Shown: in pieces, positions 13,066 through 22,770 of the stretch
How the letters are laid out: every line of letters begins with the position of its first letter
How positions within the stretch are numbered: position 1 is the first letter of the stretch
NCBI GenBank assembly: GCA_019454045.1
Contig: SKCR01049639.1
Location: 1 to 64,000 of the forward strand
Origin: Zanthoxylum bungeanum
Taxonomy: Eukaryota; Streptophyta; Magnoliopsida; Sapindales; Rutaceae
Reading direction: 5' to 3'
DNA: 64,000 nt
Position numbers and translations under genes: made by a program
The notes under the pieces: generated by a model
What the model was told of the DNA's origin: nothing
Database searches by the model: none
The model's input: only the letters and a program-made list of their open reading frames with translations

Positions 13066-13533
13066 TGCAATTTTGTTGTAATTTTTTGTATTCATATTTT
13101 GTGTATACATGTTGTAGAATTTTTAATTTTGTGTGTTGTTTTGTAGGAAAAAGCACAAACGGAGCATTTTAAGACAGAAGGAATGGTGTTTGGCAATCAT
13201 GAAGATGAGAACCAATTCATTAGCGATGGCTGAGTAGGAATGAAATCTTGAGACACATCCTAATTGATTTATATACCAAACGAGTGGCGTATTGCATACA
13301 CAATTCCGTTGCCTTAATTATTGCTTTGATTTGCTTTCTGTTGTAATTATCTTTATTTTCGTAGACAGGATCCAGACTTTTTGACATTTCCACGATTTCT
13401 TTTGTTTGTTTTGCTAACAGCTCCTCCTTGAAGATACTAGTGCTATTATTACTCACCCTTTTTCAGCTACTATAAATTCAGCCCGTCATTGCACTTTTGA
13501 AGGCATCAAGAGTTGAGAAAGAAATACATAAAC

Positions 13534-14174
13534 ATGGAAGCCACTTCAAGAAGACGAGTTGAAAACATTTGTGTGTTTTGCGGTATTAGTGTTGGTATTA
13601 AACCACAATACGTAGAAGCAGCAAAGGACTTGGGTCGAGTCTTAGCTGCAAGGAATATGCACTTAATATATGTCGGAGGAAATCTTGGACTTATGAGGAT
13701 CGTTTCAAAGGAAGACATGTTTTGGGAATCATCCCAAAACCCTTGGCAGAGGCAAATCTGATTGAACCATCAAACGGAGAGGAACTGATCGTGCCAGGTA
13801 TGTCTGAACGACTAGTGGAAATGATTAACCGTTCTGATGCTTTTATTGCTTTGCCAGTGGCTTGGGTACATTGGAGGAAAAATTTTTATAGTACTATCTG
13901 GGCGAACCTGAACATACACCAGAAACCGCATGGACTGCTCAACGTTGATGGATTTTTATGATTTTCTTTGTGTGTTTCTTGATGATGCCCGGAGAAATGG
14001 GTTTCGTGGCAAAACCTATGAAAGAACTCCTTTTATACTGCCAGGTCTGCTCCGAATCTAATAGACCAATTCTTAGCCTATGAACCACAAGTTGATCATA
14101 TCATTTCAAAGATAAAATGGTCCGATGATGATCGTGGTAAGAAGAGTCGATTAAATATGGATCTTAACCTTTAA
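13534..14174 (+). pseudogene. Captured LOG (cytokinin phosphoribohydrolase) pseudogene, copy 1
   Basis: LOG enzymes release active cytokinin bases from cytokinin riboside 5'-monophosphates in the cytosol and nucleus. The frame starts ATG at 13534 and soon reads ICVFCGISVG, the usual LOG N-terminus. Then come NMHLIYVGGNLGLM (Rossmann-type loop, degraded GGGxxGLMG), IPKPLAEANLI, DAFIAL, NIHQKP and GLLNVDGF, and further C-terminal LOG sequence to the stop near 14172-14174. Lesions visible against copy 2 are a ~16-bp deletion after 13708, and loss of one G with gain of A at 13857-13880, which destroys the catalytic PGGxGTxxE block. An extra T near 13955 shifts the frame before the C-terminus. There are no introns, although plant LOG genes normally have several, so capture of a spliced transcript is likely. 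Non-functional as it stands. Confidence 0.85.
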
Positions 14175-14258
14175 TTTGCTTGTAGTAATTCAGCTAACCA
14201 GGTACTATCTTCTAAACTCTTATTCTCTGTTTAAAACATTGAGGACAATGTCTCATTT

Positions 14259-14271
14259 AGGTTTGGGGGTG
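14259..14271 (+). other. Central polypurine tract
   Basis: AGGTTTGGGGGTG follows ACATTGAGGACAATGTC, 85 bp past the LOG end. The same 13-mer recurs at 15801-15813 immediately before the 3' LTR. Copy 2 also has two purine tracts of this kind at equivalent places. Confidence 0.55.
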
Positions 14272-14387
14272 AGGAATAGTTAATAGTACTTGTTTGTATT
14301 GTGTTTTTATTTTTAGTCCAAATTTTTCTAAAATACAAAAAAATTAAAAAATTTTCAAATATTATAACAAAATTATTTGCATTTTTA

Positions 14388-14646
14388 TCAAAGGCATATT
14401 AAAGCTAGGTGATGGTTTGGTGTCTTCCTTCACTTACTACCTCTCTATAAGGAAAAGCTGTGAAGGCACCTAGATAATCATTCACCGTAGCTTTGTTGTG
14501 ATAGACTAGTTTGGAGGACTTTGTTGTTTATATTCCTGACACCAAGCGATAAGAGCCTAAGAGGCTAGGGTACTTAAGAGAGCCTCGCTCCACCCTCATT
14601 TGGGGAATCTACAACGGGAAGTCTATTCGACAGTTAGTCACACACC
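14388..14646 (+). repeat. 259-bp shared module (insertion in LOG copy 1)
   Basis: Runs from TCAAAGGCATATTAA to GTCACACACC and contains AAGCGATAAGAGCCTAAGAG. The same module, about 90 percent identical by eye, lies at 33359-33615 in the unrelated tandem-repeat element. LOG copy 2 lacks it: the sequences flanking it here (TTTGCATTTTT and TTTATGTTGACTAAAA) are almost adjacent there (about 62590-62640). ATTTTT at 14381-14386 and 14663-14668 could be a target duplication of a 276-bp insertion, but the area is T-rich. No terminal inverted repeats or coding frame were seen. Confidence 0.65.
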
Positions 14647-15018
14647 ATGACCAGTAGTAGTTATTTTTCTTTATGTTTTTGTTTTGTTTTTATGTTGACT
14701 AAAAAGATGGAATTGGTAAGAAATAGCTGTGTAAGGAATTTCCACTCCTGAGACGTATTTCAAACCTATATTTCGAAACAAGTTAATTTTTGTTTATTTC
14801 CTTTTGAATTATTTAATTTGTAAATTCTCCATAAAACTGACTAAAATGGATCTTCATATACTTAGTTGGCAGATATTATCAACATACATGGTAACATACA
14901 GACATAAGATAAAATTGAAAAGATTGTAATATTGAGTGCTATAGTTTAATTGGAGAAGCATCTAAAAAAGTGATGGAATAAAACAACAAAAAATACATCT
15001 GAGATCTGAGTTATTAAG

Positions 15019-15108
15019 TCTGTAAGGGTGTTTTAACACCTAGTGCTCTAAAACCAACTGGTTTGGGAGTCATTGGCCCAAAACTCGTTACATGGATAAA
15101 AAATAATG

Positions 15109-15149
<41 letters not shown>

Positions 15150-15248
15150 CTGAAGTCTGGGTAATTAAGTCCGTAGGGGTGTTTTAACACCTGATGCCCT
15201 AAAACCAACTGGTTTGGGAGTCACCGACCTAAAGCTCGCTACATAGAT
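15019..15248 (+). repeat. Two ~80-bp direct repeats, 151 bp apart
   Basis: GGGTGTTTTAACACC followed by CTAAAACCAACTGGTTTGGG occurs at about 15027-15066 and again at about 15178-15217, with an (AT)n tract (15111-15144) between. Copy 2 retains the same pair on the minus strand at about 62060-62280, so the duplication predates the split of the two copies. GGTGTTTTAACACC is itself a near-palindrome. Confidence 0.7.
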
Positions 15249-15800
15249 GGAAGATATTGTATATAATAAAAAATAGAGAAAAAAATCGAAGAAAAAAAAT
15301 CAGAAAAATCAGAAAATTTATTCCATTACTACAAAAGATGTGAACTTTGATAAACTTTAGGACAAAAATATTATTCTCTTATCAACTGCACTTATGACTG
15401 TTGTGGGCAAAAATGAGTTGAAAAACTTTGTTAGCTTGTGTTGTGATATGAAAAATGGTAAATAATCGGAGATTTACTTATTCAGTAATTTAGAATGAAA
15501 CAAAATAACTAGTAAACTTGGAGTATAAGTTTCATCTAAATTAGTCACTAACTTCTTTATTTTCTTTTCTCTTGTCTTTTTGCTTTTGTGTGCATTAGTT
15601 TCACTTCCTTTTTTACTTTTATAAAATATTTGTGGGTATCATTGCTGTAAACCCTCACGAGACTACAACTCGTCCACTAGGGACACCTAGGGGGTTTAAA
15701 GGCTTGTTGCATATGCTAAATGCAATCGTGATCTCTATGAAAGTGGCTTAGTTAAATTTTATTATGTTATTTTATTTTGCTACAGGACTAGCAAAATGTT

Positions 15801-15813
15801 AGGTTTGGGGGTG
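15801..15813 (+). other. 3' polypurine tract
   Basis: AGGTTTGGGGGTG directly abuts the 3' LTR start at 15814, the normal place for the plus-strand primer. Confidence 0.75.
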
Positions 15814-17629
15814 TGATGAGTGGTAAAACTATCACTATTTCACACTCATTTAACTTAATATTTTGTATAGTTTCTTGAGTTTTGTGAATATTTTGATGTG
15901 TTTTGTGTTATTTTGTAGATAAATAAAGTTTCAGGACATTCTGGAGGTGATTTGGAGCAAAACTGTGAAATTTGGTGAAATTTGGCAAAAACAGTATTTG
16001 GTAATTTTGGGCGTACCGGCAAAAAGGGTATTTTGGTAATTTTGGACATCCCGACACCAAAATAAAGTTTCAGGACATTCTAGAGGTGATTTGGAGCAAA
16101 ACTGTGAATTTGGCAAAAATGGTATTTTGGTAATTTTGGGCGTCCCGACACCGAAGGTATTTTGGTAATTGCACCGCATGCCACGTGTCAAAAATTCAAC
16201 GAGCCGTTTTTTTTAGCCACCATGCCACGTGTCGAAAATTCAGCGATCCAAAAAAAAAATATAATAAAAAAATAAAATAATAAAAAAATAAAAATCAGAA
16301 AAATAATAATAAAAAATTAGATTTTTTTTGCCTATAAATAGATTTTGAATTTCTTAGTTTCAATGTACCTCATCCTCTGAAATCCTTATGAATAAAAGAG
16401 AGTTCTTCTTATTTTCTTCTTATATTCAGTTTTATTTACGCTTTGTAGTAGTAATTATATCCATCTATGAGTGGGTAACTTCTCTATGCTGAGGTAATAA
16501 GGTAATACTTTTACTTTTGCTATTTAGATTAATCTCCCTTAAAATATAATATATAAACTATTTAAAACCTGACTAATAAAAAGGATACCGCCATTCCGGA
16601 CGGTTGGTTATTCAATTTAAATTGGTTAAACCTGACTTAATGAGGATACCGCCATACTGGACGGTTGGTTTAAGTTTATATTTCTCTTCCGCCTTATGGC
16701 TGATATATTTGAATTTGACTTAATCAGGATACCGCCATTCCGGACGGTTGATTTAAAATATCACAAGATTATATATTATTTTATGGGAATATCTAAATAG
16801 TAATTAGTAGAAGTTAATTCCTTTTACTTTAGCATTTTATTTATTTTTCCGCATTTACTTTTTAGTAATTTTTATGTTTTTTTTTTTATTTGTACTAACT
16901 ATGTGTTATAACTAAGTTAGTTTTCTAGGTTGTGATGAAATCTAATATCACCGGTTATAAGAGGTTATTTTATAATTTGAGTAATTTAAAGGTTACTTAT
17001 TATCTAAATGCTTAAATCTTGTTGTTTGATCACCAATAAGATTGATGTGGTAAATCTAAAATGAACTAGACATAGAGATTTTAGGTTTCACCTTTAATTT
17101 AATAGCCCATGATCTTCTTTGAGGATAGATAACCCTTTAATAGATTTCCTTACAGGATAGACATATACCTGTCGGGCGGGGGTAACCATAATTGGAACTT
17201 AAACTTAATGAATTCAGGTAATTTAATTGACATAGACATATGGTTCAATTGGATTAAACTGGGTATTTGTGTCTGACCATCGACAGATGCTTTCACATAA
17301 ATTCATGTTCCAGGTTAGTAAACTGATTTATTACACAAACTTAAAATAATTACTTCATCTTTTTAAAGATATTAGAATGATTCACAACCCTAGATCTTTT
17401 ATTTTCCTTACTATTTTCTTTTGTCTTTTTATCTTTTTATTTATTTAGCAAATCTACAAATCAAATCATTCAAGCAATCAATTCTCTTCTCCCTCAATTA
17501 GATATTTGTAAATAAATAGTATCAACAATTAATAACAACAGTAGAAATTAAGTCCTCGTGGGATCGATATTTTTATACTACTTGAACGATACGTGCGCTT
17601 GCGTTATACGTGTGTGTTTACGCCGGTCA
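15814..17629 (+). repeat. 3' LTR of LOG element copy 1
   Basis: Starts TGATGAGTGG, ends CCGGTCA, 1816 bp. It matches the 5' LTR throughout, with scattered substitutions and indels, so the insertion is fairly young. TATA box at 16332-16341. The same three GACGGTTGGT-ending units lie at about 16565-16750. Confidence 0.9.
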
Positions 17630-17634
17630 AGGGT

Positions 17635-18018
17635 AATATATTTGTGAGCTCCTCTCTGGGATATTGATCGTGGTAATTTTGCAACTCACGGGTAATTTAT
17701 TTTCAGAATGATGAAGAGTACTCAGACTCAATCCGTTGTAACTTTAAATTTATATAAATTTATTTATATATAAGTGACGTAATATCATTAATTAATAATT
17801 ATATAACATATAAAATTATTTTAAATAAAGCTATCAATTATTTAGTACCATTATTGCATAGTGAATTTTTTTAATTAATAGACAATTTACGTACCATGCT
17901 TCGCAGCCCAACACACATGTAATCTTGCTTTTGTACTAATCTTTCTAGTCCCGATCGAACAATATAATACCAATGTCAACTCATACATCGCACAATTGCA
18001 ACTAGGAGACATGATATT
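17635..18018. other. AT-rich spacer, no gene recognised
   Basis: About 380 bp with no supported frame or element. A TTTTCAG acceptor-like site near 17704 followed by about 45 bp of higher-complexity sequence could be an exon edge, but nothing confirms it. Confidence 0.35.
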
Positions 18019-18110
18019 GGTTCTGATACCACTTATGGATAAAGGGAGCCCATGGGCTTATACGTACTAGCTAATCCCTATACTTACCGATGTGTGACAA
18101 ATGGACTATC
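18019..18110 (-). mobile_element. TRIM-like fragment with tRNA-Met primer site (minus)
   Basis: GGTTCTGATACCA at 18019-18031 is the reverse of a TGGTATCAGAACC primer site, the initiator tRNA-Met type. Sequence to its right, read on the minus strand, includes GTCACACATCGGTAAGTATAG and TATAAGCCCATGGGC. This resembles the CCCACATCGG-type promoter region of plant short terminal-repeat elements (TRIMs). Probably the LTR end plus primer site of a fragment. Confidence 0.5.
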
Positions 18111-18330
18111 ACACATGTTGGGTGTGCAAACAAAGTTCTAAAGTCCCACGTTGGTTAGAATTGGGGAGGATCATGAGCATATAAGGATGGACATGTATCT
18201 CCATTGGTATGAGGCCTTTTGGGTATAACCCAAGAGCAAATCCATGAGGGCTTAGGCCCAAAGTGGACAATATCATACCAATGTGGAAATAAGTGGTGTC
18301 CAAGGTTCCTTACAACACATAATGACACAA
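18110..18330 (+). mobile_element. TRIM-like LTR (plus)
   Basis: Contains AAAGTCCCACGTTGGTTAGA, then GAGCATATAAGGATGG (TATA-like), then GGGCTTAGGCCCAAAGTGGA and CAATATCATACCAATGTGG. This order is characteristic of short plant TRIM LTRs. It abuts the minus-oriented fragment at 18019-18110, so the two lie head to head. Boundaries are approximate and it carries no coding sequence. Confidence 0.55.
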
Positions 18331-21068
18331 AATCTTGAAATACCTGGAGACCTTTGATCATGAGAGAGGATCTTAATTCTAGTGACACAGGATCTTAATT
18401 CTGCCGACGACAAAACATGAAAATTTTCTTGTGGGGTTAAGAATATAATTAAGAAGTGAGAAACATCATTTATGATCATTTTGTTACATAAAATTGTTTG
18501 TTTTTGGTACCACTCTTCGAATCGTAAGCGTCAAAGGTCAGTAGCACATGTATGGGGCAAATTGTATATGTTAGTTTCGCATTAGAAAACTGATTCACAA
18601 TAATTCAATACCATTAAAGGTTTTGTGTAATGCACAATGATTCATTTATTGGGGGCTTATTCCTGTCGTTTCTTATGAACTTTTGGGAAAGTGGACAAAC
18701 TTAACCACCATAACCAATATTATCTCTAAAGCACATGCTGGGGCTGCTTATTATTTCAATAGCACCGCTTTTAATAATCATTCATTGATCTGGACCCTTA
18801 ATAATTGTCAGGAAATGACTAGTACTTCTTGCTAAGGGTTACCTGAGGATTAAACCAGAAAATCAGAGAAAAAAAAAATTAGCTTATTTTGCATGAAGGA
18901 ATTTGGAGAGAGATTGTTCTGTGAACTCTCAACCTCAATGGCACCTCTAGAAAGCACTATTTGAGGAGACAGTTCAATAAAGATACGGTAGCTCAGGTAT
19001 GTCATGACTCATCTCCAAGTTTTGCTATTCTGCGGTATTTCAGTCTGCATAGCAGTGAACTGAGTTATTTATAATTTTACGTCATGTATGCTTTAATAAT
19101 AATGAACAGTTAAGATTCAGTAATATTTAAATTATTATTCAATAATTTATCAATTATAATTTATAAAAAGTCAATATAAAGTTGAGTTGGCACCTAATCC
19201 AAATCCATTATCATAACGCATATTTCTCTTGAATCAACTCATTTGGTGCACACATAAGTTTATTCGTTTATAATTAATGAAGGCAGCATATATGTTGTTT
19301 GTCAGCTGATCGACTTACCATAATAAATCTTCAATATCGAACACTGACTGCTAGCTTGCTGATTAGATGAATTTTGACCTTCAAAAACTTTAAAATATAT
19401 ACTAGTTAAAAATTTAATCACAGATGTGCCACTTATAGTGATGCTTCTGGGCAAGGGAATGAGAGGGGAGAGAAACACAGTGAAGGATCAAGCGTCATCA
19501 TTGAGCCAAAAGTTTAAGGTAATAGCTAAGGCATAATTTATTTCCTTTTACAAAGCGATTGGTGGGCATGAGAGGCTGCACTACGTAGGAGTGCCACGGA
19601 CCATGTCTCAGGTTCCCCCCTCGCTCGAGTCAAAGGGTGATTGATGACCCCAAAAGCCAACGCAATTAAAGTATATGCGCACCCTAGTTTTGGGGCTATT
19701 TATGAACTGTTATCCTAATATTTCAAAAATACCTTATTGCCCGATGATAGAAAAATCTGAACCTAGATAAACCTGGGTATTTTATATCCGAGTTCGGGTC
19801 AATACAACCCGGATTTCTTCAGAAATTTAGTTAAATGATTAAAAATAAAAATATTACACTATTTACGTTTGTGGATAATTTGTTTATTTGGGATTTTTGT
19901 TGTGTAATATATATAATTCTTATTGTATTGTTAATAATGAAAATTTATAAAAATAAATAAAAAAACTGAAATTGTTAAAAAAAATAATTAAAAAGAAATT
20001 CATGTTCGAAACCTGACCCTGATATACATTGAGTCGGTCCCGATTGACTCGACCTGAACCCAAATTCATAAAATCTAGATTTTCATCCGGATCCGGTATA
20101 CAAAAAAGTGATCTGTGTCCGGGAAGGTAATACCTAGACCCGGAAATTCCCAACCTTACTGCTGTTAGCTTAGTTACCTATAGTTGAAGCTTAATTGTTT
20201 AGGGGAAAAAAATATATGTTAACATAAAAACAAATTAAAAGCTTACAATCGTACAGTACAAAAGGAATTTTACTTATTTCTATGAGTTCTCTTATTAATG
20301 TTGTATAAATTTTCCAATATCATAGGATAATAACAAAAGACACTGGATTAAATAAATAAACCTACGATGGACTTTTCGATAAACGTCGAAATAATATGAG
20401 TCATTGCCATGAAGTTTCTTTCGAAGTCCCTTTCATCATTTGACAACCAATCCTGAAACAGCATGGTCTTTGTTATGCATGTCATGGCCAATAAGAACGT
20501 AAAAGCAAAAGATAAAATAAAATACAAAAATAATAATATTATTAGCAGCTAATCTCTCTCCATTAATACTTTCTCACCCCACACCAAGCAAATAGATGAT
20601 TAAAAAAACTAGGGTTTTTTTTTTTTTGACATGGAGATCATAATTTTGAGAGGTAATATTTTCTTAACTCTCTCCCTCAACGGCCCCTAGGCTAATAATT
20701 ATTTTTTATGAATTGGTTACAGACGCGGCCGTTGCTGGAGGAAGTTTAAGGAAATAAGGGCTCTCAGCTGCATATTACAAATTAAGATGAGAGCAGGATC
20801 AGATCAGTTGCAAATTCTGAAAGATTTATATGATATATGTATGGTGGCACCTGCAGGTATGTTATTTTCGATCAGTTCCAATTTTGGCTGCTTTATAAAA
20901 GCAGGAGTAATTCATTATATTTAGCCAGTTTATTACACCATATAGCCTTATCTCTAATATAATATCCATATCATCAGTATGTTTTTTTTTTTTTTTTTTC
21001 ATTTTAATTTATCACCCACATGCATTTTTTGCACTATTTTCTCAGTTATAAATTGAAGCCAACTTCCA
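18331..21068. other. Low-repeat region without a recognised gene
   Basis: This 2.7-kb stretch is the least repeat-like part of the window. A 65-codon open stretch at about 18640-18834 (plus, in the frame containing LGKWTNLTTITNII) and a segment at about 20720-20860 ending CCTGCAGGTATGT (donor-like) have some coding character. Neither matches anything I know. 19760-20150 is rich in (A)CCCGGA and CGACCTGAACCC phrases, common in plant repeats. Long T-runs occur at about 20607 and 20983. Confidence 0.3.
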
Positions 21069-21070
21069 CT

Positions 21071-21195
21071 GCGGTCATAGCTCAATGGTGAATCACTATC
21101 CTCACCATTAGTTTGAGCCCCAATGGATTTCAATTTCAGTCTCATTCTTTATAGATATGAACAAATAAATTTGAGTTGTAAGAGTATTTATATTT
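21071..21195 (+). mobile_element. tRNA-derived SINE-like fragment
   Basis: GGTCATAGCTCAATGGT (from 21073) resembles an RNA polymerase III A-box region, and GTTTGAGCCCC at 21111-21121 resembles a B-box at the expected ~25-bp spacing. The downstream part ends in TTGAGTTGTAAGAG, similar to the 3' ends of some plant SINEs. No clear target duplication. It could also be a tRNA pseudogene. Confidence 0.45.
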
Positions 21196-21203
21196 AGGGC
21201 AAA

Positions 21204-21452
21204 ATGGTAAAACGAAGATGGATTTTGCTCGGATTGATTTGGCTCATTCAGTTCTCTTTCGTTGTTGCAAATAATAATGACACAGAATTATTAGAGCTCC
21301 GCAAAACCACCATGGCACCTGCACCGTCAGTCTGCTATATACAATCCTCGTTTAAGAAAAATCCTACTGTCACTAACCAAGATGCAAAATTTAAGTTCAT
21401 GCCCTTTTCTTTATTTTCATTCGTTCATTCAGTCATTGAATTAACTCATTAA
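21204..21452 (+). CDS. Small ORF with predicted signal peptide, unknown
   Basis: 82 codons from ATG at 21204. Residues 1-22 (basic MVKRRW, then a hydrophobic core rich in L, I, W and F, ending VVA) look like a secretory signal with cleavage before NNNDTE. The following 30 residues are polar with one cysteine, and the last part turns hydrophobic and AT-rich, which may be intron read-through. This could be a first exon of a secreted protein or peptide gene, or a chance frame. No family is recognised and no neighbouring exon could be assigned. It starts just after the SINE-like fragment. Confidence 0.25.
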   Translation: MVKRRWILLGLIWLIQFSFVVANNNDTELLELRKTTMAPAPSVCYIQSSFKKNPTVTNQDAKFKFMPFSLFSFVHSVIELTH

Positions 21453-21734
21453 TATTAATATTATTTATTATTTGTTTAATTAATGGTATATATACTGAAG
21501 TTGCGTGGGAGAGATGCGTGCGTGAGGAAGAATTTTTTAATTTTTAAAAAAATAAATATAAAACGATAATGAGAGACTTGGCTCTATATAGAAGGCGTAC
21601 TCGTTGAGTATATCTATCATTGTTTGATTGCAAAAACGGGGCTGAACCATGGATTCAGTGCAATGTAGTGTAAAAGATAAGAGTATAAGCAAGCTATAAT
21701 TGTCATTAATGCTGCTAAGATCTTCCCTGCCTAT

Positions 21735-22077
21735 TGAAGGATCTAGCTGCCCTCAATCTTTGTTCTTTCATTGTTAAAGATTGATCTCAATTATTGTCAC
21801 CATTTTCAAAGTTTGGTACAATCACGAAAAATGACCAAAATAACTTTAAGAGGGAACTATTACTTTGTTGATAATTTGAGCCAGAATTTTACTATAAATA
21901 GGAAGCTCGTTTGAAAGCTCAAATCATCCCAACAATTAAGCTTCATGTAAAGAAAACTTAGAGAATGTAAATAGTAAGGTTTTTGTAGAGTTGCAAACAC
22001 TTGTAAATTCCATTATTGTAGTAATAGAATTCGGTTATTCCTCATAAACACTCTTAAGTGATCAGAGAATTACAACA
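21735..22077 (+). repeat. 5' LTR of copia at 21735
   Basis: Starts TGAAGGATCTAGCTGCC, ends TTACAACA. TATA box ACTATAAATAGG near 21891. The partner LTR begins TGAAGGATCCAGTTGCC at 29639. The next bases, TGGTATCATAA from 22080, are a degraded initiator tRNA-Met primer site. Confidence 0.8.
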
Positions 22078-22324
22078 AGTGGTATCATAAACTTTTATTA
22101 TACATTGGGGGGTCATAAAATCGAAAAACGAAACTCAGTTCGGAAAATTTAAATTTTGGGAAAGTTCTCAAAAATCAATTTTGAGCATACCATCAGCTTG
22201 TTTATGTCGATACGAGCACGATGATATTTTTCGATGATCAAACAGAGCTCCAGATATTCTTCACGCGCCGTCCAGAAGCTTCCCAAGTGCTTCATGCGTT
22301 CCAGTGGTTGAAGACAATACACGG

Positions 22325-22560
22325 CAGCGCCACGTCATGTAAACGTAAGCGCACGTCATCAACAGTCATAAGACAAGTCTGCGATGAGTCAACAACCTTG
22401 TTCCGCCACATCATCAACCATGTCAGCTTTTCCAGTCCCGTTAACTCCCACGTCATCTCTCACGTGTCAGACAAGCCATCGGTATGTCATCTGCCATGTC
22501 AGCTTTTCAGGCCCCACTTTTTCACGTCAACAGCCACGTGTCTCCCATGTCAGCATACCT
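22325..22560 (+). promoter_or_regulatory. ACGT-core motif cluster in copia leader
   Basis: Six CACGT(C/G) motifs (near 22331, 22352, 22449, 22460, 22523 and 22535) and three CATGTCAGC phrases lie between the 5' LTR and gag. ACGT cores are typical bZIP/bHLH binding sites in plants. Regulatory activity is inference only. Confidence 0.35.
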
Positions 22561-22770
22561 GATAAATTTCATTGAGCCCCCTGAAGTTTATGAAATTTAT
22601 AATCTGGCCCAGTAAGTTTCTGAAATTTATAAATCGGTCCATATTTCGGATTTGGACCAACGACGAGTCAAATCCACTATTTTCAACCATTTCGGACGCA
22701 ACGATGACTTTCGATTTGTGAAAATCAATCCTGATTTTGTCATATTTTCATTTTAAATCTTAAACTTAAA

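Larger units (their letters stand above)
9810..17629 (+). mobile_element. LOG-carrying non-autonomous LTR retrotransposon, copy 1
   Basis: Complete element of 7.8 kb. It has LTRs at 9810-11626 and 15814-17629, a primer site complementary to tRNA-Asp, a gag remnant, no protease, reverse transcriptase or integrase, a captured LOG gene and a polypurine tract. Flanks are CGGGT (9805-9809) and AGGGT (17630-17634), a 5-bp target duplication with one mismatch. Primer type, the GGGAGGCAACCCA junction and the gag scrap all point to the Athila/Tat side of Ty3/gypsy. Without pol it must have been moved by proteins from a relative. A second copy lies on the minus strand from 59396. Confidence 0.85.

Noticed and set aside
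12323..13110. Several minus-strand ORFs in LOG copy 1 interior
   Set aside because: Antisense shadows of decayed gag-side sequence; no motif.
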